Assembly: GCF_963676485.1 (NCBI RefSeq)
Contig: NZ_OY781114.1
Span: 2,327,001-2,391,000 of the forward strand
DNA from: an uncultured Cohaesibacter sp.
GTDB lineage: Bacteria; Pseudomonadota; Alphaproteobacteria; Rhizobiales; Cohaesibacteraceae
Length of the DNA stretch: 64,000 nucleotides
Direction: 5' to 3'
In this document: positions 29,051 to 37,890 of the stretch, piece by piece
Layout of the letters: the number at the start of each line of letters is the position of its first letter
How positions within the stretch are numbered: position 1 is the first letter of the stretch
Notes under the pieces: generated by a model
Told to the model about the DNA's origin: nothing
The model's database searches: none
What the model saw: only the letters and a program-made list of their open reading frames with translations
Translations under genes and position numbers: made by a program

Positions 29051-29075
29051 GGAACTTTTTTCCAGTGCAAAAGTT
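29051..29075 (+). promoter_or_regulatory. Candidate EcfG (general stress) promoter
   Basis: GGAAC at 29051-29055 followed, after 16 bases, by AGTT at 29072-29075. The consensus for the alphaproteobacterial general-stress sigma factor EcfG is GGAAC-N16/17-CGTT, so three of four -10 bases and all five -35 bases match. It is 42 bases upstream of the 24-residue membrane protein gene and upstream of an MscS channel, both plausible stress genes. Confidence 0.4.
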
Positions 29076-29116
29076 GTCTGTTAAAGGATAACAAGTCATC
29101 TGAAAAGGAAAAAGTC

Positions 29117-29191
29117 ATGAACAGCATCATTTACTTGGTCGGTCTTGTAGTCGTTGTCGGCGCAATTCTTTCATTTCTGGGTTTTATCTAA
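29117..29191 (+). CDS. 24-residue single-helix membrane microprotein
   Basis: An ATG with an AAGGAAA site 6 bases upstream opens a 24-codon frame encoding Met-Asn-Ser followed by one continuous hydrophobic helix ('IIYLVGLVVVVGAIL') and ending 'SFLGFI'. The composition, ideal ribosome site and end at a clean TAA are not expected by chance. Very similar tiny hydrophobic proteins are, as I recall, widespread but uncharacterised in proteobacteria. It lies between two divergent MscS channel genes, 112 bases upstream of the second, so it may be a channel partner or a stress-induced membrane peptide. Function unknown. Confidence 0.65.
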   Translation: MNSIIYLVGLVVVVGAILSFLGFI

Positions 29192-29302
29192 CCTTCATAG
29201 TAATAGAGTTTGAGCACTTTTTGCCGAAGCTCCCACAGGCGCACGAGCCGCTCTTTATAGAAGCGGCATCGCCATGTGTCTGACAGATCGACGAGGAAGC
29301 CG

Positions 29303-30211
29303 ATGGACGTAGATATTGAACCGCTTCGCATTCTTTCTGATCAAATAGCAGGAATAATGCGCACGGTGATTTCTCTGGCGCCAAACCTCTTGGCTGCAGT
29401 CATGGTGATCGCTCTCACCTGGACATTTGCATTTTTAGTGGGGCGGCTCTCGTCTTCGTTGCTGCGCCGCTCCTCTCTCAGACGATCCCTTGTGGAAGCT
29501 ATTACCAAGATAAGCAGGCTTTCTGTTTGGCTTGTTGGAGCGCTTGTGGCGGCAACCCTTGTGTTTCCGAACCTGACCCCGACCAAGTTGCTCGCTGGGC
29601 TCGGGCTTGGTTCCATTGCGGTCGGATTGGCATTCAAAGATATCTTTGAAAATTTTCTGGCCGGTTTTCTCATCCTGCTGCGCAAGCCGATGCGGATTGG
29701 CGATGACATTGAGTGCGGGGATTTGAACGGGCAAGTGGAACATATTTCGATCCGCGATACCTTTTTACGGCAGAGGTCGGGGGAACTGATCCTCGTTCCA
29801 AACAGCTATCTCTACAAAAAACCGGTTAAAATCCTCACCGATCGTCCGAAACGACGCATTTCGCTCGAAGTTGGCATTGCCTATGGGGAAGACGTTGAAA
29901 CAGCTAGCAAGGTTATCTCAGATACCATCGAGGCCCTTTCAACACGGGAAACTTCCAAATCATTCGACATTTTCACAACCTCCTTTGGATCATCCTCAAT
30001 AGACTTTATTGTGCGTTGGTGGACCGGAAGCACTCCAAAAGAGGAGCATTTGTCCAGAAGCGAGGCGGTGTCGAAAATCAAGACAGCTCTGGATGATGCA
30101 GGTATCGAGATTCCGTTCCCTTACCGTACATTGACCTTCAAAGAGCCGCTGAAACTATCCCCCGAAGGGGTGGATGGGCTCGGCGCACCGGTGCAGGAAA
30201 CCGAAAACTAA
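29303..30211 (+). CDS. MscS family small-conductance mechanosensitive channel
   Basis: 302 residues, close to canonical MscS (286). Three membrane helices, the last with the Gly/Ala-rich pore line 'LLAGLGLGSIAVGLAFKDIFENFLAGFLI', then the beta domain ('DDIECGDLNGQVEHISIRDTFLRQRSGELILVPNS') and the alpha/beta C-terminal domain. It would release solutes when membrane tension rises. The ATG at 29303 follows a GAGGAAG site; an upstream start at 29276 would add nine residues. It is downstream of the microprotein and divergent from a second, BON-containing MscS, making a local osmotic-stress cluster. Confidence 0.9.
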   Translation: MDVDIEPLRILSDQIAGIMRTVISLAPNLLAAVMVIALTWTFAFLVGRLSSSLLRRSSLRRSLVEAITKISRLSVWLVGALVAATLVFPNLTPTKLLAGLGLGSIAVGLAFKDIFENFLAGFLILLRKPMRIGDDIECGDLNGQVEHISIRDTFLRQRSGELILVPNSYLYKKPVKILTDRPKRRISLEVGIAYGEDVETASKVISDTIEALSTRETSKSFDIFTTSFGSSSIDFIVRWWTGSTPKEEHLSRSEAVSKIKTALDDAGIEIPFPYRTLTFKEPLKLSPEGVDGLGAPVQETEN

Positions 30212-30289
30212 CAACTGCGCCCAAGGGGCAATGCTCAAGCCGGCAGCCCCATATCGCCAGTCTTGGCGAGAGGGGCCTACCAGATTGGA

Positions 30290-32794
30290 TTATGCCTGCA
30301 CCAGTTGCTTCTGGCGGAACAGGGCCAGTTGTTCCCGGACCCGGCTTGCTGTCTCCAATTGCAAGACCGTTTCTGCCAGCGTTTTACACTCCTGGAGGCG
30401 CAGTTGGCAAAGCGCGAGCTTGAATTCGGCAATGCCGGAAGGCGGCATGCTGAATTCATCGAGCCCGAGGCCGGCAAGCAGTGGCAAAGCGTCCGTATCG
30501 CCAGCCAGCGTTCCGCACATTCCGACCCATTTTCCTTCATCGTGGGCCGCTCTGATCACCTTCGCGATCATATGCAGGACGGCCGGGTGAAGCGGATCAT
30601 AGAGCGACCGGACGTTCGGGTTCGCACGATCCGTTGCCAGCATATATTGCGTCAGGTCGTTCGTGCCGATGCTCAAGAAGTCAACCTCCCGCGCAAGCCG
30701 ACTTGCAAGATCTGCGGCGGCTGGAACCTCGATCATCAACCCGACTTCGAGATGTGCGTCAAAGGACTGATCCCGCGTGCGCAACTGCTCCATCACGTCC
30801 CGGACCATAGCTTTGCTCGCCATCACTTCCTCAAGTGTGCTGACAAGGGGGAACATGATCCGCACAGGGCCATGGGCACTGGCGCGCAGAATGGCGGCAA
30901 GTTGTGTTTTGAAGAAGTCCGGCATCGAGAGGCTATAGCGTATGCCGCGCCAGCCGAGATTGGGATTGTCCTCTGGCGGACGATCAAGATAGGGGACCGG
31001 CTTGTCACCCCCGATGTCCGCTGTGCGGATGGTCAGGGGCCGTCCGGCAAGTCCTGTCACGATCGAGCGATAGATATCATATTGCTCATCTTCCCCCGGT
31101 GCTGCGTCGCGTTGCATGAAGAGAAACTCGGTGCGCAGCAGCCCCACTTCCTCGGCGCCGCTAGCCGTGATCCCTTCAAGCTCACTGATGGACGCCATGT
31201 TTGCCGCAGCACGCACCTTGTGACCATCGAGCATCTCGGCAGGTAGATGCCTCACTTCTTCGGCTCGGGAGAGGCGGTCTTTCAGGATTTTGCGGTCCTG
31301 CTCCGCCTTGGCGAGGGTTTTCTCATCCGGGTCAATAACGATCCGTGCCTCACTCCCGTCAAGCAGGACACGTTGCCCTTCCGGCACGCCGGCAAGATCG
31401 GCTCCAAGGGCAAAAACGACAGGAATCTCAAGTGCGCTTGCGAGAATGGCCGCATGGGATGTCTCGCCGCCCAACATGGTGCAGATGCCAAGAACGGCAC
31501 CGTGGTCAAGAGACAGGATGTCAGAGGGGCGCAGCTCCTCGTAGGCGAGGATCGCGGGCTTGGTCATCTGCCCGTCATCGCTCTGATCGCCGGAAAGAAT
31601 GGCAAGGACCCGACGTCCAACATCGATGATGTCTCCGGCCCGCTCTCTCAGCAACCGGTCCTCAAGGGCGGAATAGATGCCGGAAAGCCGGATGATCTCT
31701 TCGCGCCAGACCGCTTCGGCGCAGATGTGTTCGCTGGAAATCCGGGTCTTGACGGCAGAGATGAGATCGGGGTCACGCAGACAGCTGATATGGGCATCAA
31801 AGATCTTGCGATCATGAGCGTTGATGTTGTCTCCGGCCTTCGAAATCGCAAGGCTGATCTGGTTTTCGGCCTCGGAGAGAGCCTTTGTGAACCGTTCAAT
31901 CTCGGCGTCCGGGTTCTCGATGGTAACAGGTTCGGCGCTTTGCAGCGCTCCACCGACATGATGGATCGGACCGATCGCAAAGCCGCGAGCAATCGACAGG
32001 CCAGACAATTCTCCTTGCGTGATTGTCCCAGAGGGCGCAGGGGCCTGATCTTGCGAAGGCACAGAAGTCGGTTCTGCCTTTGCGGGTGCGATGTCTTCCT
32101 CGCCGAAATTGTCCTTGATCAGGTCTTCAACCGCGGCAAAGACCGCCTCCGCCTGTTCCGGTCCGGTCGAGATCGAAATCTCGTCATTTGCGGCGACTTC
32201 CAAGAGCATAACGCTGTTGATGCTCTTGGCATTGGCGGTCTTGTGCCCCTTTGTGGTATTGGTAATGCGGATATCGCCCGCAAAGGCATTCATCTTTCTT
32301 ACCAATAGCGCCGCAGGGCGGGCATGCAGCCCCAGAAGGGTCCTGATCGTGAAACTGCGCGATATGCTATTTGATGGCGCAGGAGCAGGCTGCTCCTCAT
32401 CGGGCTCAAGCTGGACAGACTGACGCGCTTCTTTCATCGCCGCCTCCATCGATCCACCCGCCGCGATCTGGACCGTGGCAGCGAGAACACCCTCGACAAT
32501 CGGCGCGTCGCAGAAACGCACCATTGTCTGCTCATCGGGCTCAAGCAGATCGAGAGCCATTTCAGCATTGAGGCGGGCTGACCCCAGATCTGCAAAGATG
32601 AGCACTCCCTCGTCGGACATGACCTCGCGGATGGCATCAAGAATACGGATGCCATCGGTGCCCAACGGATTTTCGGGATCATCAATGCCGCCAGCAGACG
32701 CGATGGGCACAGGTGCCCCACTCATAGCGTCTGCGATTTCCTTAAGGCCGTCGGATAGTTTGCGACTATGCGAAACGATGACGATACCGATCAT
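30290..32794 (-). CDS. dhaM: Dihydroxyacetone kinase phosphoryl donor DhaM fused to HPr and PTS enzyme I
   Basis: 834 residues in three modules. First, an EIIA-Man-like DhaM domain (about 1-130) with active His9 in 'IVIVSHSRKL'. Second, an HPr domain (about 150-240) with its His in 'LLGLHARPAALL'. Third, a complete enzyme I (about 265-834) with the phospho-His segment 'GGETSHAAILASALEIP' and PEP-binding C-terminal barrel ('RTADIGGDKP', 'GTNDLTQYMLATDR'). The chain passes phosphate from PEP to DhaL-ADP, so no separate general PTS proteins are needed. It is the last gene of dhaKLM, overlapping dhaL by one base (TGATG). Full-length and intact. Confidence 0.93.
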   Translation of the reverse strand: MIGIVIVSHSRKLSDGLKEIADAMSGAPVPIASAGGIDDPENPLGTDGIRILDAIREVMSDEGVLIFADLGSARLNAEMALDLLEPDEQTMVRFCDAPIVEGVLAATVQIAAGGSMEAAMKEARQSVQLEPDEEQPAPAPSNSISRSFTIRTLLGLHARPAALLVRKMNAFAGDIRITNTTKGHKTANAKSINSVMLLEVAANDEISISTGPEQAEAVFAAVEDLIKDNFGEEDIAPAKAEPTSVPSQDQAPAPSGTITQGELSGLSIARGFAIGPIHHVGGALQSAEPVTIENPDAEIERFTKALSEAENQISLAISKAGDNINAHDRKIFDAHISCLRDPDLISAVKTRISSEHICAEAVWREEIIRLSGIYSALEDRLLRERAGDIIDVGRRVLAILSGDQSDDGQMTKPAILAYEELRPSDILSLDHGAVLGICTMLGGETSHAAILASALEIPVVFALGADLAGVPEGQRVLLDGSEARIVIDPDEKTLAKAEQDRKILKDRLSRAEEVRHLPAEMLDGHKVRAAANMASISELEGITASGAEEVGLLRTEFLFMQRDAAPGEDEQYDIYRSIVTGLAGRPLTIRTADIGGDKPVPYLDRPPEDNPNLGWRGIRYSLSMPDFFKTQLAAILRASAHGPVRIMFPLVSTLEEVMASKAMVRDVMEQLRTRDQSFDAHLEVGLMIEVPAAADLASRLAREVDFLSIGTNDLTQYMLATDRANPNVRSLYDPLHPAVLHMIAKVIRAAHDEGKWVGMCGTLAGDTDALPLLAGLGLDEFSMPPSGIAEFKLALCQLRLQECKTLAETVLQLETASRVREQLALFRQKQLVQA

Positions 32795-33462
32795 CAGGAT
32801 GCCTCGGCAACTGTATCGGCGAAAGCCTGCAGGATCAGATACCACGAAGTGGCGCCGGGATCCTGATGTCCGATACTGCGTTCGCCGAGATAGCTGGCAC
32901 GCCCTCTCTGGGCGAGCATCGGAATGGTTGCCTCCATGCCTTCTCGCGCCCCATTGGCGGCAGCCGCAAGCGCTGATGTGATGTCATTGCCCTTGGAAAG
33001 CGCCGCCTTGAAGGCTTCTCCTGATGGGACCAACGCATCCAGCATGGTTTTCATGCCGACCTCTGCTCTACCTCGTTTGATAACACCAGCGATAGCGTCA
33101 TCGAAGAAGCGGGCGAGCTCCTCGGCAGTCAGTTCAGACTTGCCAGAGAGCGGTTTTCCCCCTTCAAGAAACAGCGTTCCATAGAGGGGACCAGAGGCCC
33201 CCCCAACTTTGGAAATCAGGGTCATCGCCACGAGCTTGAAGATCGCACCGATGTCTCCGCCCCCATCCTCTCCCCGGGGAAGCTTTTCGAGAATTGCCTT
33301 ATAGCCACGATCCATGTTGTTGCCATGGTCGGAATCGCCGATCGGCGCATCAAGTTCGGTGAGATGGGCACGATTGTTGGCTATGACTTCAGCCGATTTC
33401 TCGAACCAGTTGCAGATCGTCGCGGCCGTGATAACCCCGGTTCCGGAGGAAGCATCATTCAT
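32794..33462 (-). CDS. dhaL: Dihydroxyacetone kinase ADP-binding subunit DhaL
   Basis: 222 residues from the ATG at 33462, which has a GGGGGAT site and sits 2 bases after the dhaK stop. The three Mg/ADP-binding aspartates lie in 'DAPIGDSDHGNNM' (Asp38, Asp43, Asp45). DhaL holds ADP as a permanent cofactor that is rephosphorylated by DhaM and then donates phosphate to dihydroxyacetone on DhaK. An upstream in-frame start at 33477 would overlap dhaK and looks less likely. Confidence 0.93.
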   Translation of the reverse strand: MNDASSGTGVITAATICNWFEKSAEVIANNRAHLTELDAPIGDSDHGNNMDRGYKAILEKLPRGEDGGGDIGAIFKLVAMTLISKVGGASGPLYGTLFLEGGKPLSGKSELTAEELARFFDDAIAGVIKRGRAEVGMKTMLDALVPSGEAFKAALSKGNDITSALAAAANGAREGMEATIPMLAQRGRASYLGERSIGHQDPGATSWYLILQAFADTVAEAS

Positions 33463-33464
33463 GT

Positions 33465-34532
33465 TCAGATCCCCCAACGCAGTGCAGGTGTTTTGACCGG
33501 AGCATCGAACAGCCGGAGGATTTCCTCATCGACTTTTACCAGCGTGATCGACATGCCAGCCATTTCGAGCGAAGTGATATAGTTTCCGACCAGATTGCGT
33601 ACGATCTTGATGCCATGGCGTTCCGTCACCTCGGCCAGTTTGCCATAGACGGTGTAGAGTTCGGACAGTGGCGTTCCGCCCATGCCGTTGACCATCGCGA
33701 TAACCTCGTCGCCGGACTCGAAGCGGATATCGGTCACCTCGACATCGACCCAGGATTCGCTCTCAGGGTCCCACTCGCTGAGGGAGCGGACATAGGCCTC
33801 ATCCTCGAGAATGCGGGTGGCCAAAATCTCTGTCACCTCATCGGCGCTCTTGATCTTTGAGCGCTCGGTGCCGGGTTCGCCATGGATGCCGATGCCGATT
33901 TCCATTTCGTCTTCTGGCAACTCGAAACTCGGAGTGCCGTTCTGCGGCGTCATGCAGGAGGTCAGGGCCATGCCCATGCTCTTGCCGAAGGTGTTGACCT
34001 TGCGGCAAAGGGCTGCAAGCTGGTCCAGATCATAGCCTTCGAGCGCGGCGGCCCCGCAAACCTTCTCTGCGATCACTGTGGTTCCAAGACCGCGCCGTCC
34101 TGCGGTGTAGAGCGAGTCTTTCAAGGCGACATCGTCGTCGATGACGATATTGCGCACCTCGATGCCCTCGTCACGCAGCAGATCTGCGGCCATCTGGAAA
34201 TTCATCACGTCGCCGGTATAGTTCTTAACGATCTGAAGAATGCCCTTGCCGCCATTCACTGCCTTGCAGGCTTCGACCATCTGGTCGGGCGTAGGCGAGG
34301 TGAAGACTTGTCCCGGGCAGGCCGCGTCCAGCATGCCCATGCCGACATATCCCGCATGCAGAGGTTCATGGCCGGCTCCTCCACCGGACACGACTGCGAC
34401 GCGATCCTTCACGCCATCTGCCACACAGACAAATTTCGGATCAAAATGCACATCAAGCTCACTGTGGGCGCTCGCAAGTCCCTTCAGTTGCTCGTCGATG
34501 ACATCTTCGGCGTTGTTGATTAGCTTTTTCAT
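33465..34532 (-). CDS. dhaK: Dihydroxyacetone kinase substrate-binding subunit DhaK
   Basis: 355 residues. '[16 protein letters not shown]' (49-64) is the glycine-rich substrate loop with catalytic His55; Asp108 in 'NYTGDVMNF' is the expected base and His217 in 'GIHGEPG' the residue that covalently holds dihydroxyacetone as a hemiaminal. Product is dihydroxyacetone phosphate, entering glycolysis. First gene of the dhaKLM operon, with a GGGGGAAATC site before the ATG at 34532. No DhaR or DhaS-type regulator is adjacent, so control is unclear. Confidence 0.94.
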   Translation of the reverse strand: MKKLINNAEDVIDEQLKGLASAHSELDVHFDPKFVCVADGVKDRVAVVSGGGAGHEPLHAGYVGMGMLDAACPGQVFTSPTPDQMVEACKAVNGGKGILQIVKNYTGDVMNFQMAADLLRDEGIEVRNIVIDDDVALKDSLYTAGRRGLGTTVIAEKVCGAAALEGYDLDQLAALCRKVNTFGKSMGMALTSCMTPQNGTPSFELPEDEMEIGIGIHGEPGTERSKIKSADEVTEILATRILEDEAYVRSLSEWDPESESWVDVEVTDIRFESGDEVIAMVNGMGGTPLSELYTVYGKLAEVTERHGIKIVRNLVGNYITSLEMAGMSITLVKVDEEILRLFDAPVKTPALRWGI

Positions 34533-35376
34533 GATTTCCCCCAATCGGATGTTTCCGAGGCTCAGGCACGAAGGTGGCCTAGCCGTCTCTTCCCGGATCA
34601 GACAGTCCTGTCCAGATCATCCAATTGTACCGAAACAGAGTCAACGCGCCAAACGGGCAAAGTGAATATCTTTCCCCAACGACAAGGCCTCTGCCCACTC
34701 GGTCTCCGAACTTGTCACGAAATTCCGTCGACGATAATTAGGAAGGACAAAGCCAACAGTATCCTGCCCCGTAAGTGAAGACTGGAGCATGAGGAATAGC
34801 GCAGATAGACTGGCCGCCTGATAAGATATGCCTATCAACCTTATACAGGCTGCTAAATAATCTGGTTCGAATGCCTTTTGGGGCCTTTTTTGAATAATAC
34901 ATCTCGCCCAATTTGTCTGGTCTGCCGGAAATTAGGCTTTTGGAGTGCGTAAAGTCCTTTTACCGTCTGCATGCAAGCCGCATCATCTGTCACAAAGCAG
35001 TTTCACGCAGACTGATGCTGCGTATTACCGAATGAAAACGGTCATCGAGACTGTTGATTTGCAATAGCGGCACCATCCAGGCTTTCATGAGTTTTGAAGC
35101 AACAGCTCCGCATCAATAAAGTGGTAAATTAAAAACTGCATTTTTTTGACCTAAGTAACAATAAAAATTGGGTTATAGGAAGTCTTCTTTTGAATGAAGC
35201 AATTGCGGTTTCTTGGGTATGCTTTTTTCGCTTATACACAAAACTGATCACATCTTTATCAAATTAAATATTCATTAAAATGATTATGTTATTGTTCTAG
35301 CACGTACAATTCAACAGGCGCTTCATTTTGCGTGGGTTATTTTACAGAACCGTGAGCGCAAGAATAGAACAAATCG
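34533..35376. other. Long gene-free stretch upstream of dhaK
   Basis: About 840 bases with no gene I can support. A 65-codon minus frame at 34641-34838 lacks a ribosome site and any recognisable motif. From about 35110 to 35310 the DNA is clearly richer in A and T than the coding DNA around it and may hold promoters for the rightward genes. The dhaK promoter should lie near the left edge. No tRNA-like cloverleaf, operator or IS end was recognised. Confidence 0.5.
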
Positions 35377-35739
35377 ATGATGAAAAAGTCTCAAGACTTA
35401 CCAGAATATTCAATCTCTACCTATATACCAGTTGCGCTAATTGGTCTTGCGGGATTTCTGGTTGTTGGGTATCTGACCTTGTTTAGCTTCGCTGAAGATG
35501 CCCCGGTTATTGTCATTTCATCTCCCTGGGACGGCGAACGATTGGCGATTACCAGAGCGCTGACTCCTGCATCAAGGCTTATACGATCCGACTTTGACGG
35601 GACATTCGTGATGGTTCTGCCTGAGCAAGCGGATTACACCGCAAAGGTGCGGGCGCTTGGGGCTTGGGCGGTCATCAGCTCCTTTGGTATTGGAGGCTGC
35701 AATCCGAGACCATCAACGAAATACGGCAGCAACATTTAA
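35377..35739 (+). CDS. Small membrane-anchored protein of unknown function
   Basis: 120 residues, not recognised. One membrane helix near the N-terminus (about 15-38, 'VALIGLAGFLVVGYLTLF') is followed by a soluble region of about 80 residues ('APVIVISSPWDGERLAI...', 'RSDFDGTFVMVLPEQADYTAKVRALGAW') and a Cys at residue 108 in 'GIGGCNPRP'. The topology suggests an inner-membrane anchor with a small domain outside or inside the membrane. It precedes a chemoreceptor gene by 51 bases on the same strand and could be an accessory of that receptor. Two ATG codons occur in a row at the start; the ribosome site is weak. Confidence 0.6.
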   Translation: MMKKSQDLPEYSISTYIPVALIGLAGFLVVGYLTLFSFAEDAPVIVISSPWDGERLAITRALTPASRLIRSDFDGTFVMVLPEQADYTAKVRALGAWAVISSFGIGGCNPRPSTKYGSNI

Positions 35740-35790
35740 TAAAAGCAACAAACCAGCTTACTCCTGACCCAACTTAGCCGGAGGCCAGAA

Positions 35791-37290
35791 ATGAATGCCA
35801 CTTCTCCATCTTTAGTCGTTGAAACCGCCCCTGAACTTGTAAAACTTCGCCAGATAGCGAGTAAGGCGTTCATTGCTGGCCTATGGCTCATGGTCTTGGT
35901 CGTAGGAGGCGTTGCGTCTTATACGCCGGCACCGCAGCTCACGATATCTTTGATCGCGGCAGCCCTTGCCGGTGTCTCGACGATCATGTTTCTTAAAGAT
36001 CCGATTGGCCCCGCGACGCGATTTGCCATTGGGGCTGCCCTGACCACAGACTGGGCGTTGCTGGTGTTTAGCGCAAGCGGATTGCCGGATGGACTGGTTC
36101 TTGATGCCCACATGCTGTTCTTTGTTTTGAATGCAGTGCTGGTCATTTATTGCTGCTGGCGGACAATCCTCATAGTCAATGCACTGGCGACCGTGCACCA
36201 TGTGGTCTTTTCTCTGCTCTTGCCGCTCTATATCTGGCCAACGGCTGAATATGTTCTGCATCATTTCCTCATCCATGCCACATATGTTGTGTTGGTGGGG
36301 GGGCCGATGCTTTGGCTGGCCTATCGCATCAATCGTCAGTTCACTGACAATTATCAGGCGATGAAGGATCTGAACTTGGCTCAGGCTGAGGCGAGCAAAC
36401 TGGTGGAGGAAACCAAAATCCGCGCCCAGCAGGAAGAAACCAAGCGGACAGCCATGTTTGCATTGGCTGAGAAGCTTGATACGAGCGTGGCAGAGGTTGT
36501 CGGCTCTTTGTCCTCCGCATCGTCCAATCTGCGGGCATCCGCACAGGACATGGCAGCAGGAGCGACACAGACCAATCAGCAAAGCCAGACCATGTCTCAA
36601 GCGGCCAATGAGACATCAACCAATCTGGAAACATTGGCATCAGCGACCGAAGAGCTGTCAGCGTCGATCTCCGAGATCAGCGGGCAGATCAGCCAGTCGA
36701 CCAATATTGCCAATGGGGCTGCGAGGGAAGCAGACGAAACCAACCAGAAAATTCAGGGCCTGGCCAAGGCTTCCTTCAAAGTTGGTGAGGTCGTTCAGAT
36801 GATCACCGCGATTGCAGAACAAACCAATCTTCTGGCCCTTAATGCCACCATTGAAGCAGCCAGAGCCGGGGATGCCGGTAAGGGCTTTGCCATTGTGGCT
36901 TCGGAAGTCAAGGAACTGGCAAATCAGACCTCGAGCGCGACGGAGAGCATCGGAAACCAGATTTCTCAAATTCAGAATGCGACACAAGAAGCCGTTGATG
37001 CCATTGATAGTATCGGTAAAACCATCGACAAGGTGAAGGAAATCTCGGTTTCCATTGCTAGCGCCATTGAAGAACAAGACAGTGCCACCCGTGAAATCGC
37101 ACGCAATGTTGAACAAGCTGCGAACGGGGTGAAAGACGTTGCCAACAACATCTCTGATGTTGCGGGTGCCTCTGAAAGCAATCTCAAAACGGTTGGCAAT
37201 TTTGTCGAAACAGCCGAGGAGCTTTCCAAGCAATCCCAGGCTTTGAGGACAGAAGTCGATGACTATCTGAACGAAACGAGAGCCATCTGA
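35791..37290 (+). CDS. Chemotaxis receptor with six-helix, His-rich membrane sensor
   Basis: 499 residues. In place of a periplasmic domain the N-terminal part has about six membrane helices (about 26-43, 50-68, 77-95, 104-124, 130-149, 157-178) carrying six histidines (107, 136, 137, 157, 158, 162). After a short coiled linker comes the methyl-accepting signalling domain with the conserved tip around '[31 protein letters not shown]'. No HAMP domain is apparent. Sensing is therefore probably inside the membrane, perhaps of a lipophilic compound, redox state or a His-bound cofactor. A GGAGG site precedes the ATG. It may be co-transcribed with the small membrane protein upstream. Confidence 0.9.
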   Translation: MNATSPSLVVETAPELVKLRQIASKAFIAGLWLMVLVVGGVASYTPAPQLTISLIAAALAGVSTIMFLKDPIGPATRFAIGAALTTDWALLVFSASGLPDGLVLDAHMLFFVLNAVLVIYCCWRTILIVNALATVHHVVFSLLLPLYIWPTAEYVLHHFLIHATYVVLVGGPMLWLAYRINRQFTDNYQAMKDLNLAQAEASKLVEETKIRAQQEETKRTAMFALAEKLDTSVAEVVGSLSSASSNLRASAQDMAAGATQTNQQSQTMSQAANETSTNLETLASATEELSASISEISGQISQSTNIANGAAREADETNQKIQGLAKASFKVGEVVQMITAIAEQTNLLALNATIEAARAGDAGKGFAIVASEVKELANQTSSATESIGNQISQIQNATQEAVDAIDSIGKTIDKVKEISVSIASAIEEQDSATREIARNVEQAANGVKDVANNISDVAGASESNLKTVGNFVETAEELSKQSQALRTEVDDYLNETRAI

Positions 37291-37311
37291 TTAGTACTAT
37301 CTCCAACAATG

Positions 37312-37351
37312 CGGCAAATATTTTTTCATATTTCAGAAAGAATATTTGCCG
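37312..37351. terminator. Inverted repeat between convergent genes
   Basis: Arms CGGCAAATATT and AATATTTGCCG (11 bp, perfect) enclose an 18-base loop, 22 bases after the chemoreceptor stop and well beyond the stop of the convergent ACT gene. A CCCTTTT tract follows on the plus strand about 15 bases later. Probably a bidirectional terminator. Confidence 0.5.
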
Positions 37352-37500
37352 TAGCATTCGGCCCTTTTAGGGAGCGCCATCGCAAGACAGAACAGCAGAT
37401 ATTGTGGCAAGAAAGCAGCCCCTGCATTCCGGCAATTTGAGTGAGAAGCTGTATTATCAGTAGCCAAGCGACATCTATCATCCTGCGTTCGCTTGAACTT

Positions 37501-37890
37501 TTAGCTGGTGGAAACTGAATGCCCTGCGGCTTCAAGATATTCTATTGCCGCGTCAAGCTTTTTGTGTGGGACGAGAACATGCTCACCATCGAAGGTGCAA
37601 ACCACGAAAACACCAATCGCATTGTTTGATAGGGGGGCAATCAGGGATGCGACGACCCCTGCTGCGTCAAATGGAAAAGGGCCAATGGTGCGTAGGCAAG
37701 CCCATCCTCTTTCCGAGGTGATATCAGGAGGCACGCGCGTCTCAAGGCAGACCAAGGAAATCTCGTCTTCGGAGTAGACAACGGCTTTAAAGCCGATACC
37801 TTGCAGCCAGTCTGGAAGGGACACATCAGCGTCCAAACGCGAAACGGCATAACGCCCGGGAACAATGCGGATTTTTAGAGAGAAGCTCAT
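37501..37890 (-). CDS. ACT domain protein
   Basis: 129 residues built as two ACT-like halves, the second with 'AGVVASLIAPLSNNAIGVFVVCTFDGEHVLVPHKKLDAAIEYLEAAGH', a pattern seen in stand-alone ACT proteins related to the regulatory region of aspartokinase and in the CASTOR-like group. Such proteins bind amino acids, but no catalytic partner is encoded nearby, so its target is unknown. It has no signal peptide. The gene is monocistronic, converging on the chemoreceptor gene. Confidence 0.75.
   Translation of the reverse strand: MSFSLKIRIVPGRYAVSRLDADVSLPDWLQGIGFKAVVYSEDEISLVCLETRVPPDITSERGWACLRTIGPFPFDAAGVVASLIAPLSNNAIGVFVVCTFDGEHVLVPHKKLDAAIEYLEAAGHSVSTS

Noticed and set aside
34641-34838. 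65-codon minus-strand frame upstream of dhaK
   Set aside because: No start signals and no protein-like pattern; treated as part of the intergenic region.
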